From an uncultured Clostridia bacterium (GTDB taxonomy: Bacteria > Bacillota > Clostridia > TANB77 > UBA1234), in NCBI GenBank assembly GCA_934149305.1, contig CAKPEF010000007.1, forward strand, positions 1 through 64,000: DNA of 64,000 bases. Reading direction: 5' to 3'. How positions within the stretch are numbered: the first letter of the stretch is position 1; each line of letters begins with the position of its first letter. This document shows, one piece after another, positions 25,973 to 35,328 of the stretch. The notes beneath the pieces are model-generated. The model was given only the letters and a program-made list of their open reading frames with translations, was not told where the DNA came from and ran no database searches. The position numbers and the translations under genes were made by a program.

Positions 25973-28900
25973 ATGGATAGGGATTTTGTTCATTTGCATG
26001 TGCATACAGAGTACAGTTTGTTAGATGGTGCAAATAGAATTAAAGATTTAGTTAAAAAGATTAAAGACTTAGGAATGAAAGCCTGTGCAATAACCGATCA
26101 TGGTGTTATGTACGGTGCTGTTGAATTTTATAAAGAATGTGTAAAGAATGATATTAAACCAATTATAGGTTGCGAAGTTTATGTAGCTCCTAGAAGTAGG
26201 CTAGATAAAGAGACAGGAATAGATGATAAGTATGGTCATTTAATATTACTTGCTAAAGATAACGAGGGATACAAAAATCTTATTAAACTTGTATCACTTT
26301 CTTTTACTGAAGGGTATTATTATAAACCGCGTGTTGACATAGAGATTTTAAGAAAATATAGTAAAGGACTTATTTGCACGAGTGCCTGTATTGCAGGTTT
26401 TGTGAGTCAAGCTTTAATAAATGATGAATTTGACAAAGCCAGAAAAGTTGCAAGCGAGTATATTGATATATTTGGCAAAGATGATTTTTATATCGAGCTT
26501 CAACATAATGGCTTAGATGTTCAAGTTCTTGCAAATCAAAGGCTTATAAAACTTGCACGTGAACTTGGCGTAAAGATTATCGCAACAAACGACGCCCATT
26601 ATTTAAATAGAGAAGATAGTTATAGTCATGAAGTTCTACTTTGCGTTCAAACAGGCAAGAAGATGATAGATGAAGACAGAATGAGATTTGGTACAGATGA
26701 ATTCTACATAAAATCTATAGATGAGATGTATGATAATTTTAAGAATATGCCAGAAGTGTTAGAAAACACGGTGGAAATTGCAAATAAATGCAATGTTACA
26801 TTTGAATTTGGACACACGATTCTTCCAAATTATGATACGCCAAATAATATGGACCACTACGAATATTTGAAGCAAGAGTGTTTTAAAGGTTTAGTCTCAA
26901 GATATAACATTGATGCAGAGTATAATGATGAAGAAAAGATAGAGAAATTAGAGCCTAAACTTTATGAAAGGCTTGTTTATGAATTATCAGTAGTTAAAAA
27001 GATGGGATATGTTGATTACTATTTAATAGTTGCAGATTTTATAAGATATGCCAAAAGTGTAGGAATACCAGTTGGCCCAGGTCGTGGAAGTGGAGCTGGA
27101 AGCTTAGCAGCATATTGCATGACTATAACAGACATTGATCCGATAAAATATAGCTTAATATTTGAGCGTTTTCTAAATCCAGAAAGAGTTAGCATGCCGG
27201 ATTTTGATGTAGACTTTTGCTATGAAAGAAGAAGCGAAGTTATTGATTATGTCTGCAGAAAATATGGAGATGACCATGTTGCACAAATAATAACATTTGG
27301 AACCATGGCAGCTCGTGGTGTTATAAGAGATGTTGCAAGAGTTTTGAATATTCCATATAACAAGGCTGATACAATTTCTAAAATGGTGCCAATGGAACTT
27401 CATATGACACTAGATAAAGCAATTGAAATGAACCCAGAACTAAAAGAAATGTATGAGACAGATGATGAAACAAAAGAAGTAATCGATATTTCAAGAAAAT
27501 TAGAGGGACTGCCAAGACATGCTTCAACACATGCAGCAGGAGTTGTAATCACAAAAGCCCCAGTTGATACATATGTGCCACTTTATAAAAACGATAACAT
27601 AATTTCAACACAATATACAATGACAGTACTAGAAGAGCTTGGGCTTTTGAAAATGGACTTCTTAGGACTTAGAACTCTTACAGTAATAAAAGATGCCGTA
27701 GATTTAGTAAAGAAAAATAGAAAAGTAGATGTTGTTTACGATAAAGATATGAATGATCCAAAAGTATATAAGCTTTGGGCAGATGGAAATACAATAGGAA
27801 TATTTCAGTTTGAAAGTGCAGGAATGACAAGCTTTATGAAGGAGCTAAAACCAGACTGCTTAGAAGACTTGATAGCTGGTGTATCGCTTTATAGACCAGG
27901 TCCAATGGATCAAATACCAAGATATATAAAAGGAAAAAGAAATCCAAAAGAAACAGAATATACACATCCGGCACTAGAGCCAATACTAAATGTAACATAT
28001 GGTTGCATGGTGTATCAAGAGCAAGTCATGCAGATAGTTAGAGACATAGGTGGATACTCATTAGGAAGGGCCGACTTAGTTAGACGTGCAATGGGAAAGA
28101 AAAAACTAGATGTAATGGCAGAGGAAAGAAAAAACTTCATTTATGGAAAGGAAGATGAAGAGGGAAATGTAGTAATTCCTGGAGCTATACGAAATGGAGT
28201 AGATGAAAAATCTGCAAATAAAATATTCGATGAGATGGCAGAGTTCGCAAAATACGCATTCAACAAATCTCATGCAGCATGTTATGCTGTTGTTGCTTAC
28301 TATACTGCATATTTAAAGGCATATTATCCAACAGAATTTTTTGCTGCTATGCTAAATAGTTTCATTACAACAATGAACAAAATATCTGTGTATATAAACG
28401 AGTGTAAAAGATTAAATATAAAAATAGAAAGACCGGATATAAATAAAAGTTATAGTAAATTCACAGTAGATGGCGATAGTATAATCTTTGGACTTTCAGC
28501 TATAAAAAATGTAGGCGATGCGGCCGTTGAAAACATAACAAAAGAAAGAGAATTAAATGGACCTTATACAAATTTTATTGACTTTTGCAAACGAATTGCA
28601 TCAGAAGATGTTAATAAAAAATGTATTGAAAGTATGATAAAAGCAGGTGCATTTGATAAACTAGAAGCAAATAGAAATACACTTTTGCAGTCTTATGAAA
28701 ATGTTATAGACACGATAAGCAGTGATAATAGAAGAGCCTTAAGTGGACAACTAAATATGTTTGATACAGGCGAAGATACAGTGAAAAGCGAAACATTATA
28801 TAGACTTGTTCCACAAAAAGAATTAGACAAAAAATATTTGTTATCAATGGAAAAAGAAGTGCTAGGATTATATGTTTCAGGTCATCCACTAGATAGTTTA

Positions 28901-29500
28901 ATAAATGATATAGAAAAAATATCAAATATAAAAAGCACAGATTTATTACCGATAGAAGTAGATGAAAATGGAGAAAAAGAAAGCATTACAAATCAGACAC
29001 TAGATGGAAAACAAGTAAAATTTATAGGAATAATATCAGGTGTAAAAACAAAGATAACTAAAAACAATGAGATAATGGCATTTGTCAGCATAGAAGATTT
29101 AGAGGGCACAATAGAAACAATAGTATTTCCAAAAACATATGCGGGATATAAAAATGTGATATTTGAAGACAACATAGTGAAAGTAGATGGAAAAATAAAT
29201 GTGCGAGAAGATGAATTATCAGTAGTAGTTTTAAAAATAGAAACATACGAAGCACAGAAGCAAACAGAAGAAGTACCTCAAAAAGAAACTAAAAAAATAA
29301 TAGTAAACATTTCGGAAAACTTAAGTGAAGAGGGAAAAACAGAACTTAGAAACTTCATAAAACTAATAGGAAATCAAAAAACAAATGCACAAATAGAAAT
29401 AGTAAATAAAGAAGTAAGCAAAACATTAAATGTATTTTTAAATAAAAAAATACTAGATAAATTAAAAAAACTTGCTGGCGAAGAAAACGTAAAAGAATAG
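25973..29500 (+). CDS. dnaE: DNA polymerase III alpha subunit
   Basis: Replicative polymerase subunit of the DnaE type, 1175 residues. N-terminal PHP domain (HLHVHTEYSLLDGANRI at 7-23). Catalytic palm with VGPGRGSGAGSLAAYC near 366 and the metal-binding PDFDVDF near 408. Then YRPGPMDQIPRYIKGK near 645 and FNKSHAACYAVVAYYTAYLK near 765. C-terminal helix-hairpin-helix and an OB-fold (about 1025-1085). ATG 25973 after AAGGTGATTTT. All regions are intact and about 1,200 codons contain no in-frame CGG, a strong negative control for the recoding claim. Confidence 0.97.
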   Translation: MDRDFVHLHVHTEYSLLDGANRIKDLVKKIKDLGMKACAITDHGVMYGAVEFYKECVKNDIKPIIGCEVYVAPRSRLDKETGIDDKYGHLILLAKDNEGYKNLIKLVSLSFTEGYYYKPRVDIEILRKYSKGLICTSACIAGFVSQALINDEFDKARKVASEYIDIFGKDDFYIELQHNGLDVQVLANQRLIKLARELGVKIIATNDAHYLNREDSYSHEVLLCVQTGKKMIDEDRMRFGTDEFYIKSIDEMYDNFKNMPEVLENTVEIANKCNVTFEFGHTILPNYDTPNNMDHYEYLKQECFKGLVSRYNIDAEYNDEEKIEKLEPKLYERLVYELSVVKKMGYVDYYLIVADFIRYAKSVGIPVGPGRGSGAGSLAAYCMTITDIDPIKYSLIFERFLNPERVSMPDFDVDFCYERRSEVIDYVCRKYGDDHVAQIITFGTMAARGVIRDVARVLNIPYNKADTISKMVPMELHMTLDKAIEMNPELKEMYETDDETKEVIDISRKLEGLPRHASTHAAGVVITKAPVDTYVPLYKNDNIISTQYTMTVLEELGLLKMDFLGLRTLTVIKDAVDLVKKNRKVDVVYDKDMNDPKVYKLWADGNTIGIFQFESAGMTSFMKELKPDCLEDLIAGVSLYRPGPMDQIPRYIKGKRNPKETEYTHPALEPILNVTYGCMVYQEQVMQIVRDIGGYSLGRADLVRRAMGKKKLDVMAEERKNFIYGKEDEEGNVVIPGAIRNGVDEKSANKIFDEMAEFAKYAFNKSHAACYAVVAYYTAYLKAYYPTEFFAAMLNSFITTMNKISVYINECKRLNIKIERPDINKSYSKFTVDGDSIIFGLSAIKNVGDAAVENITKERELNGPYTNFIDFCKRIASEDVNKKCIESMIKAGAFDKLEANRNTLLQSYENVIDTISSDNRRALSGQLNMFDTGEDTVKSETLYRLVPQKELDKKYLLSMEKEVLGLYVSGHPLDSLINDIEKISNIKSTDLLPIEVDENGEKESITNQTLDGKQVKFIGIISGVKTKITKNNEIMAFVSIEDLEGTIETIVFPKTYAGYKNVIFEDNIVKVDGKINVREDELSVVVLKIETYEAQKQTEEVPQKETKKIIVNISENLSEEGKTELRNFIKLIGNQKTNAQIEIVNKEVSKTLNVFLNKKILDKLKKLAGEENVKE

Positions 29501-29635
29501 ATATATAAAGCTTATATAGTTTTGCATTCACAATAAATTAAATAATAATCATATCCAATATATACTTGTAAAAATAGCAAAAAATTGTGTTATAATTGAT
29601 TATGAAAGAGTAGATTGTGACAAATATTATAATAA

Positions 29636-29820
29636 CTAATTGAACACATCAAACTTAAAAATAATGTAAAATAATGTAGCTTAAGCTTAAGTGTGCTCCA
29701 TAAAAACTAATTGGTAGTAACACATAAAAACAAAAACTATATGATACTACAACTAATTGAACATCTCAAACTTAATAATAATGCAAAACAATGTAGCTTA
29801 AGCTTAAGCGTGCTCCATAA
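29636..29820 (+). repeat. Two family II repeats before the GT2 gene
   Basis: Units of ~118 bp, each ACTAATTGAACA...AAACTTAA followed by the core variant TAGCTTAAGCTTAAG(T/C)GTGCTCC at 29676 and 29794. They fill most of the dnaE-GT2 gap; a possible -10 TATAAT lies near 29591, upstream of both. Confidence 0.8.
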
Positions 29821-29868
29821 AAATAAAAAACCAAAATAAATCTAACCTATAACAAAGAGGGTGAACCT

Positions 29869-30816
29869 ATGAAAAAAATATCAATTGTAGTTCCAATGTA
29901 TAATGAACAAGAAGTGGCAAAAGAATTTTATAATAGAACAATTAGTGTACTAACAAAACTAATTGAATACGACTATGAAATAATAGTAGTAAACGATGGA
30001 AGCAGAGACAAAACATTAGAAATATTATTAAACATAGTAAGAGAAGATGAACATGTAAAAGTAATAAACTTTTCAAGGAACTTTGGGCATCAAGCAGCAA
30101 TAACGGCAGGAATCGAAAATGCAACAGGAGATGCAATAATCACAATAGATGCGGATTTACAGGATCCACCAGAAATCATAGTTGACATGATAAGAGAATA
30201 TGAAAAAGGCTATGACATAGTATATGCAAAAAGAAAAAGCAGAAAAAAAGATACATTCTTCAAAAGAGAAACAGCTAAACTATATTACAAAATATTAAAC
30301 AAATTATCAGATATAAAAATACCAGAGAATGTAGGAGACTTTAGGCTTATAAGCAAAAGAGTGCAAGAAGTATTTATAAAGCTACCTGAAAAAGATAGAT
30401 ATGTAAGAGGAATGTTTGCGTGGATGGGCTTTAATCAAACAATGGTAGAATTTGATAGAGCAAGTAGATATGCCGGAAAAACAAAATATCCATTAAGCAA
30501 AATGATAAAACTCGCACTAAGTGGAATAGTAGGCTTTTCAACTAAGCCACTAAGAATAATTTTTAAACTAGGACTAGCCACAACATTTATATCATTTATT
30601 TTAATGATATACGCAATTGTAATGAAGATTTTAGGAAGCGTAGAAAATGGTTGGTCGTCAATAATGGTTGCAATAACATTTATAGGGGGAATACAACTTC
30701 TATCACTAGGAATAGTAGCGGAATATATAGCAAAAATATATGGAGAAGTAAAAGAAAGACCAGTATATATAATAATGGATAAATACACAAACACAAATAA
30801 AGAAATATATAAATAA
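29869..30816 (+). CDS. Family 2 glycosyltransferase, DPM1/GtrB-like
   Basis: 315 residues. Cytoplasmic GT2 domain: VVPMYNEQEVAKEF at 6-19, VVNDGSRDKTLE near 41, and the metal-binding DADLQDPPE near 93. Two C-terminal membrane spans (about 236-258 and 268-292). This architecture makes polyprenyl-phosphate-linked mannose or glucose for use outside the membrane by GT-C enzymes, several of which are encoded just downstream. Start after AAAGAGGGTG. The exact sugar is unknown. Confidence 0.88.
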   Translation: MKKISIVVPMYNEQEVAKEFYNRTISVLTKLIEYDYEIIVVNDGSRDKTLEILLNIVREDEHVKVINFSRNFGHQAAITAGIENATGDAIITIDADLQDPPEIIVDMIREYEKGYDIVYAKRKSRKKDTFFKRETAKLYYKILNKLSDIKIPENVGDFRLISKRVQEVFIKLPEKDRYVRGMFAWMGFNQTMVEFDRASRYAGKTKYPLSKMIKLALSGIVGFSTKPLRIIFKLGLATTFISFILMIYAIVMKILGSVENGWSSIMVAITFIGGIQLLSLGIVAEYIAKIYGEVKERPVYIIMDKYTNTNKEIYK

Positions 30817-30828
30817 AAATGAATAAGG

Positions 30829-30961
30829 CCTACAGTTTAGTCTTGAAAAATAAAAAGCATATATAGAACATATTATATTTCGCAAAAATGTAGCGGAGCA
30901 CAGCGTGCTCCATAAAATACTATAATTAAGCATTTGTCATAAATTAAGGCAGAATGGTAAC
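30829..30961 (+). mobile_element. MITE-like element, copy F (133 bp)
   Basis: CCTACAGTTTAGTCTT to AAGGCAGAATGGTAAC, with perfect 8-bp target duplication GAATAAGG at 30821-30828 and 30962-30969. Core GGAGCACAGCGTGCTCC. Confidence 0.87.
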
Positions 30962-30969
30962 GAATAAGG

Positions 30970-31096
30970 TTTTACTATTATTCGACATAAAAAATATGCA
31001 CTAAATGCAAATATGGATAAAAATGTAGCGGAGCACAGTGTGCTCCATAAAATACTATAATTAAGCATTTGCCGTAAATTAAGGTTGAATAGTAAT
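30970..31096 (+). mobile_element. MITE-like element, copy G
   Basis: TTTACTATTATTCGACA to AAGGTTGAATAGTAAT, abutting copy F. Core at 31026-31046. Confidence 0.75.
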
Positions 31097-31104
31097 AATA
31101 ATTC

Positions 31105-31143
31105 AAAAGCTAGTAAGGATAAAATATCTTTACTAGCTTTTTA
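31105..31143 (+). terminator. Rho-independent terminator
   Basis: AAAAGCTAGTAAGGATA pairs with TATCTTTACTAGCTTTT and is followed by TTAT. Confidence 0.8.
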
Positions 31144-31239
31144 TGTTACAGAAACATTACAGAAATATTAAAAAATAGTAACAGATGATGAAATGGAGTG
31201 TAACCTATGATAGAATTTTATCGAAAAGGAGGAGAAAAA

Positions 31240-31929
31240 ATGAAGAAAAAAATACTAAAAAAAGCATTGGCAGGTGCAATGTTGGTAAGCATTTTTACAT
31301 TTATACCAGTTGCAAAAACTAATGCGGAAACAGAAGATAATGTTTTTACAATTGATGATGCAATTACGAGTTCTGTCGAAAGGAAAGACAATACTTCTGT
31401 ATTTACTGATGTCACAAATGATTATTGGGCCATTTCATATATTGAAACAATGAAAGAAATGGGCATAATAAATGGCTACGGAGATGGAACATTTAAACCA
31501 GAAAATGAGGTTAAACTTTGCGAATTTCTAAAAATGGCAACTGCTAGTATGGCAAAAGTTAATACAGATGTAAATTTGTCAGAAGGCACTCACTGGGTAA
31601 CACCTTATGCAAAAGTAGCAAATCACATTTTGATCGCATCAGATTGTTATGAATATGAAGATTGGGAAAAGTATATAACAAGATCTAAAGCCGTTGAAAT
31701 ACTTTGGAAATTATATGCGTTTAAGCATCCTAATGTAGAAGTGAATAAAAAAGGTGAGGAGTTAAAAGCATATTCTGATGAAGCACTAATAACAGATGAA
31801 AACTCGAGAAGATATTTTGAATTTTGTATTCAATTAGGGTTAGTAGATGGTTTCGAAGATGGAACATTAAGACCACAAGCTACATTAACGAGAGCACAAG
31901 CTGCTAAATTGTTATTGTATGCTCAATAA
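31240..31929 (+). CDS. S-layer homology domain protein
   Basis: 229 residues. Signal peptide cleaved near residue 27 (KTNAETE). SLH repeats: FTDVTNDYWAISYIETM with GYGDGTFKPENEV (about 57-100), a diverged middle repeat, and GLVDGFEDGTLRPQATLTRA at the C-terminus. SLH domains bind secondary wall polymer, so this small protein is essentially an anchor, perhaps for the giant protein encoded 23 bases downstream. ATG 31240 after AAAGGAGGAG. Probably one transcript with the next gene. Confidence 0.85.
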   Translation: MKKKILKKALAGAMLVSIFTFIPVAKTNAETEDNVFTIDDAITSSVERKDNTSVFTDVTNDYWAISYIETMKEMGIINGYGDGTFKPENEVKLCEFLKMATASMAKVNTDVNLSEGTHWVTPYAKVANHILIASDCYEYEDWEKYITRSKAVEILWKLYAFKHPNVEVNKKGEELKAYSDEALITDENSRRYFEFCIQLGLVDGFEDGTLRPQATLTRAQAAKLLLYAQ

Positions 31930-31952
31930 TATTTGAAGAAAGAGGTGAAATG

Positions 31953-34900
31953 ATGAAAAAGGTATTAAAAAATATGCTTTTGTGCTATGTAGTCATTACA
32001 TTATGCATGATATGTTTTGCGAAAGATCCGGGTACTATAGGAGATATGGATGATCCCAATTACGAAAATGTACCTGGCGCAGCGGATCCAAGACAAAGAT
32101 TTGTACAAATGCCTCCATATGAATGTGGAACAGCATATACAGTTTCTGAAACAGATGCGGATGGAAATATCATTGGTGAACCTATTACTCTTTATATAGC
32201 ACCAGGTGAAGGCAATGGAGGAATGAAAGGATATAATGATGCAGATTTGAGAGCTGGAGAAATAGAGATATCAAGAGAGGACCTGGTAAAAACACTTCGT
32301 GAGTCGAATGACCCAAAAGCAATAGAACTAGCGAATAAAATTGAAAATGGAACAGACTGTAGAATGCTAGCACAACAGTATATAGGTGATGTGTATGATC
32401 GTAAAACAGGAAAAAAGGATAGATGGACAATCGATGAGATTGCAACCGGAAAGGGCGAAGGCTATTTCGGATGGGGGAATATTGCATATGATTTAGATTC
32501 TTTATATTATAGATATAAAGATACATGGTATGATAAAGATGACAAAGATCCAAATCATGGCGTATATTATTTTCATCCGACACCAACACCAACACCAACA
32601 CCAACACCAACGCCAACACCAAGCGGTGGTGGGAAGGGAGGTAAAATTTCTCCAACACCAACGCCAACACCAACACCAAAACCGGAGGCAAAGTTTGGAT
32701 TAGTTAAGGTTGGAAATGATGATTGTTTCACTACAACTGTAAGCACTGTGGCTAAAATAGAAAACCCGACTTTTAAAGTTGCAATGGGTAACCCAATACC
32801 TACAAGTGAATCGCTTTCACTATCTGGTGATACCAACTGGATAGCAAATGTACAAGGCATCGAAATTTGGGGAGTAAAATTATATAAAATATCAGGTTTT
32901 ACCGCATATGCCGAGTACCGTACTGGACGACGTAAAGTGAATACCGAGGTCAAGAAGGGAGGCGTTTGGCAGAATTCGGGTGATGGTGTTTGGTCTAGTG
33001 CTTCAATGTTGCCTCCAAATCAATTTGGAATTCGCTATAGTTGGGGTGAGTATGAGACAGAAACCATAGGACCCGTGGAGGTCAACTTGTCTAAGTACGC
33101 AGGAGAAAATGCAAATGCAATAAGCGTATATAGATATATAGGAAACTCATTTTTAGAGACTAGCTCTAATATTATAGTGACAAATCCAGCAGTTGGTGGG
33201 AGAGTATCTGCTGCATTAGAAACAGAAGCAAAAGATTTAAAGTTAGATAAAGAAACAAATTGTAGGGGACCTGCTGATGATCCAAGTAGTCGAATAATAA
33301 GATTTGTCACCACAACTTCAATTGGAACTTTTAGCAGTAAAGAAGTGGCTGCACAAAAACTTGAAATGTATAGAAATAATCCTGATCCTGAAGATTATAT
33401 TAAGACAGCACCTGATGGACCTGCATTATTAAGCGGGCATTCAATCACTAAAACAAATTATTTGTGCAATGATGCAGTTACAGTAAATCCAAGAGCTAAA
33501 TTTAATAATTTGCTAATAGAAAAAATACCTCTAATACCAAATAAGTCTGTTAATGATGCATATATAACAACCGAGGCAAAACATGTGGTTGGAAGAAGAG
33601 AAATAGATATTCCAGATGTAAATAATGTGAGAGTTCAAACTCCTATACATAATGAACTAACAATCACATCTCCATCTTTGAACCAATTAGAAGATATAAG
33701 TTTAAAGAGAGCAGAATGCAAGTTAGTTACATTAGATGATGAATTTACGGTGACTTTAAAATTAAATGGCTCAACACATTATTATGATGGTATAGTTGAT
33801 GATTATGTAAAAAAATATGTAAAAAGAGTAGAGCTATATTGTGGTGTGTGCAATACAACTCTAGTATCAACCACATCAGACATACAAAGCACATATAGTC
33901 ACACTTGTAAAGCTGATCCAGATAAAACAACAGATTTAATGTGGTATCCAATAAGATCTAAAGTATGGGTAGAAAACTTTGCCACAGGTGGTGCTGATCG
34001 AACAGAAGAAAAAATATATAATACACCAGATGATTACTACGTATTAACGCAAAGCAAAGGAGTACTTATACTAGGAAAGATATATGATTTGCAAGTAAGA
34101 GCAACAAATGATCCAACTTGGAAGCTTAAAAATGCCGAAACACTTTCTTCATTACCAACAGGAGAAAGAGGTGATAATAAGATTACAACAAATAAATTCG
34201 GAATTAAATTAGGCTATACGGCATACTTTGATTTGAAAACTTTGGGAGCTGCTTCAAATAAAATCAATATAACTCCTAAGATATATTATGTTGATACAAA
34301 TGGAAATAATTTAACAGATAATGTGGATTTATACTATAGAACTACAGATCAAAAATATAGAAAATTAGCAGATGAAGATATTGTTATAAAAATGACTGTG
34401 AACAGGACAAAAGGTGAAGAATATAATTCATCGTTTATGAAGGACAAGACCGAATCAACGAAAGCACTCAATATAGATTACAGTAAAGTATTAAATATAG
34501 GTGGTCTAAAGAAAATAATATTAACAGAAAATAATTCGACACTAGCAAAATATAAATATAGCGGTGACAGCAGATATGACTACATAAGATCTCCTATTAA
34601 AAATTCTAGAAGATGGTATGGAGAAGTAAGAGTACCAGCAAGTACTATAGTAGCCGAAAAAGGAGCAACAGTAGCAGAAATTTCTAGAGGTCAGAAAATA
34701 AAGAAAACAGGATACTTAGTTGTAGTGTTTGAAAGCATAGAAACTGGTGCAAATGCAAGTAACAATTACTTAAAATATAGCATAGGCAGAGATGCAGATG
34801 GTGTTCAGTTCTCACCTAATGGCACAAATCTAGTTTCACCATCGATAATGTACAACGAAAAAACAAATAATGGTGCACAAGCATTAAAAGCATCAATAAA

Positions 34901-35012
34901 GTTACCTAACGGAAGTACATTTAGTTCATATCCACAGACAGATGCGCCAATAATTGTTTATGATGTATCACTTCGTGCCAATAATGATTTAGAAAGCATC
35001 GGAACACACTAA
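31953..35012 (+). CDS. Giant secreted surface protein, paralog 1
   Basis: 1019 residues with a signal peptide (cleavage near 24). An N-terminal region of about 200 residues is followed by a Thr/Pro linker (about 209-246, runs of PT), then a large conserved region shared with the proteins at 44493 and 50273. Shared features: VRVQTPIHNEL, a CxxC plus HTC motif (CGVCNTTL ... SHTC), LILGKIYDLQVRA, and the ending IIVYDVSLRANNDLESIGTH. No LPXTG motif. Function unknown. The Thr/Pro linker is a plausible O-glycosylation target given the neighbouring PMT. Confidence 0.75.
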   Translation: MKKVLKNMLLCYVVITLCMICFAKDPGTIGDMDDPNYENVPGAADPRQRFVQMPPYECGTAYTVSETDADGNIIGEPITLYIAPGEGNGGMKGYNDADLRAGEIEISREDLVKTLRESNDPKAIELANKIENGTDCRMLAQQYIGDVYDRKTGKKDRWTIDEIATGKGEGYFGWGNIAYDLDSLYYRYKDTWYDKDDKDPNHGVYYFHPTPTPTPTPTPTPTPSGGGKGGKISPTPTPTPTPKPEAKFGLVKVGNDDCFTTTVSTVAKIENPTFKVAMGNPIPTSESLSLSGDTNWIANVQGIEIWGVKLYKISGFTAYAEYRTGRRKVNTEVKKGGVWQNSGDGVWSSASMLPPNQFGIRYSWGEYETETIGPVEVNLSKYAGENANAISVYRYIGNSFLETSSNIIVTNPAVGGRVSAALETEAKDLKLDKETNCRGPADDPSSRIIRFVTTTSIGTFSSKEVAAQKLEMYRNNPDPEDYIKTAPDGPALLSGHSITKTNYLCNDAVTVNPRAKFNNLLIEKIPLIPNKSVNDAYITTEAKHVVGRREIDIPDVNNVRVQTPIHNELTITSPSLNQLEDISLKRAECKLVTLDDEFTVTLKLNGSTHYYDGIVDDYVKKYVKRVELYCGVCNTTLVSTTSDIQSTYSHTCKADPDKTTDLMWYPIRSKVWVENFATGGADRTEEKIYNTPDDYYVLTQSKGVLILGKIYDLQVRATNDPTWKLKNAETLSSLPTGERGDNKITTNKFGIKLGYTAYFDLKTLGAASNKINITPKIYYVDTNGNNLTDNVDLYYRTTDQKYRKLADEDIVIKMTVNRTKGEEYNSSFMKDKTESTKALNIDYSKVLNIGGLKKIILTENNSTLAKYKYSGDSRYDYIRSPIKNSRRWYGEVRVPASTIVAEKGATVAEISRGQKIKKTGYLVVVFESIETGANASNNYLKYSIGRDADGVQFSPNGTNLVSPSIMYNEKTNNGAQALKASIKLPNGSTFSSYPQTDAPIIVYDVSLRANNDLESIGTH
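32578..32690 (+). repeat. Thr-Pro codon repeat
   Basis: Tandem CCAACACCAACG-type hexamers encoding PTPTPT in two runs separated by SGGGKGGKIS. A likely site of replication slippage and linker length variation. Confidence 0.85.
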
Positions 35013-35031
35013 TAATTAAAAATATTATAAC

Positions 35032-35070
35032 GAAAAAGTGGCAAGATAAAAAAGTCTTGTCGCTTTTTTG
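35032..35070 (+). terminator. Rho-independent terminator
   Basis: AAAAGTGGCAAGA / TCTTGTCGCTTTT stem followed by TT. Confidence 0.82.
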
Positions 35071-35100
35071 CGTTATATGGTATATAATAAAAATGTTGAA

Positions 35101-35275
35101 AACGAGTACTCAAGCAGAGCTTGTGCTCCATAAAAAACAATCGGTAGCAACACATAAAAACAAAAACTACATGATACTATAACTAATTGAACACATCAAA
35201 CTTAAAAATAATGTAGCGGAGCACAGTGTGCTCCATAAAAACTAATTACTAGCAGTACACATCTGCATTGTTTAT
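35101..35275 (+). repeat. Family II repeats before the 35329 gene
   Basis: A degenerate core (AGAGCTTGTGCTCCATAAAA near 35116) and a full core at 35213-35233. The inter-core sequence (CACATAAAAACAAAAACTA onward) is shared with 29636-29820. Confidence 0.8.
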
Positions 35276-35328
35276 ATATTCAATAATATTGGTTATAAAA
35301 AAAACAAAAAAGCAAGGGAGTGTAAAAT

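Noticed and set aside
32185..32953. Long minus-strand reading frames opposite the Thr/Pro linker
   Set aside because: They are mirror frames of the CCAACA repeat (giving VGVGVG or LVLVLV), with no ribosome binding site.
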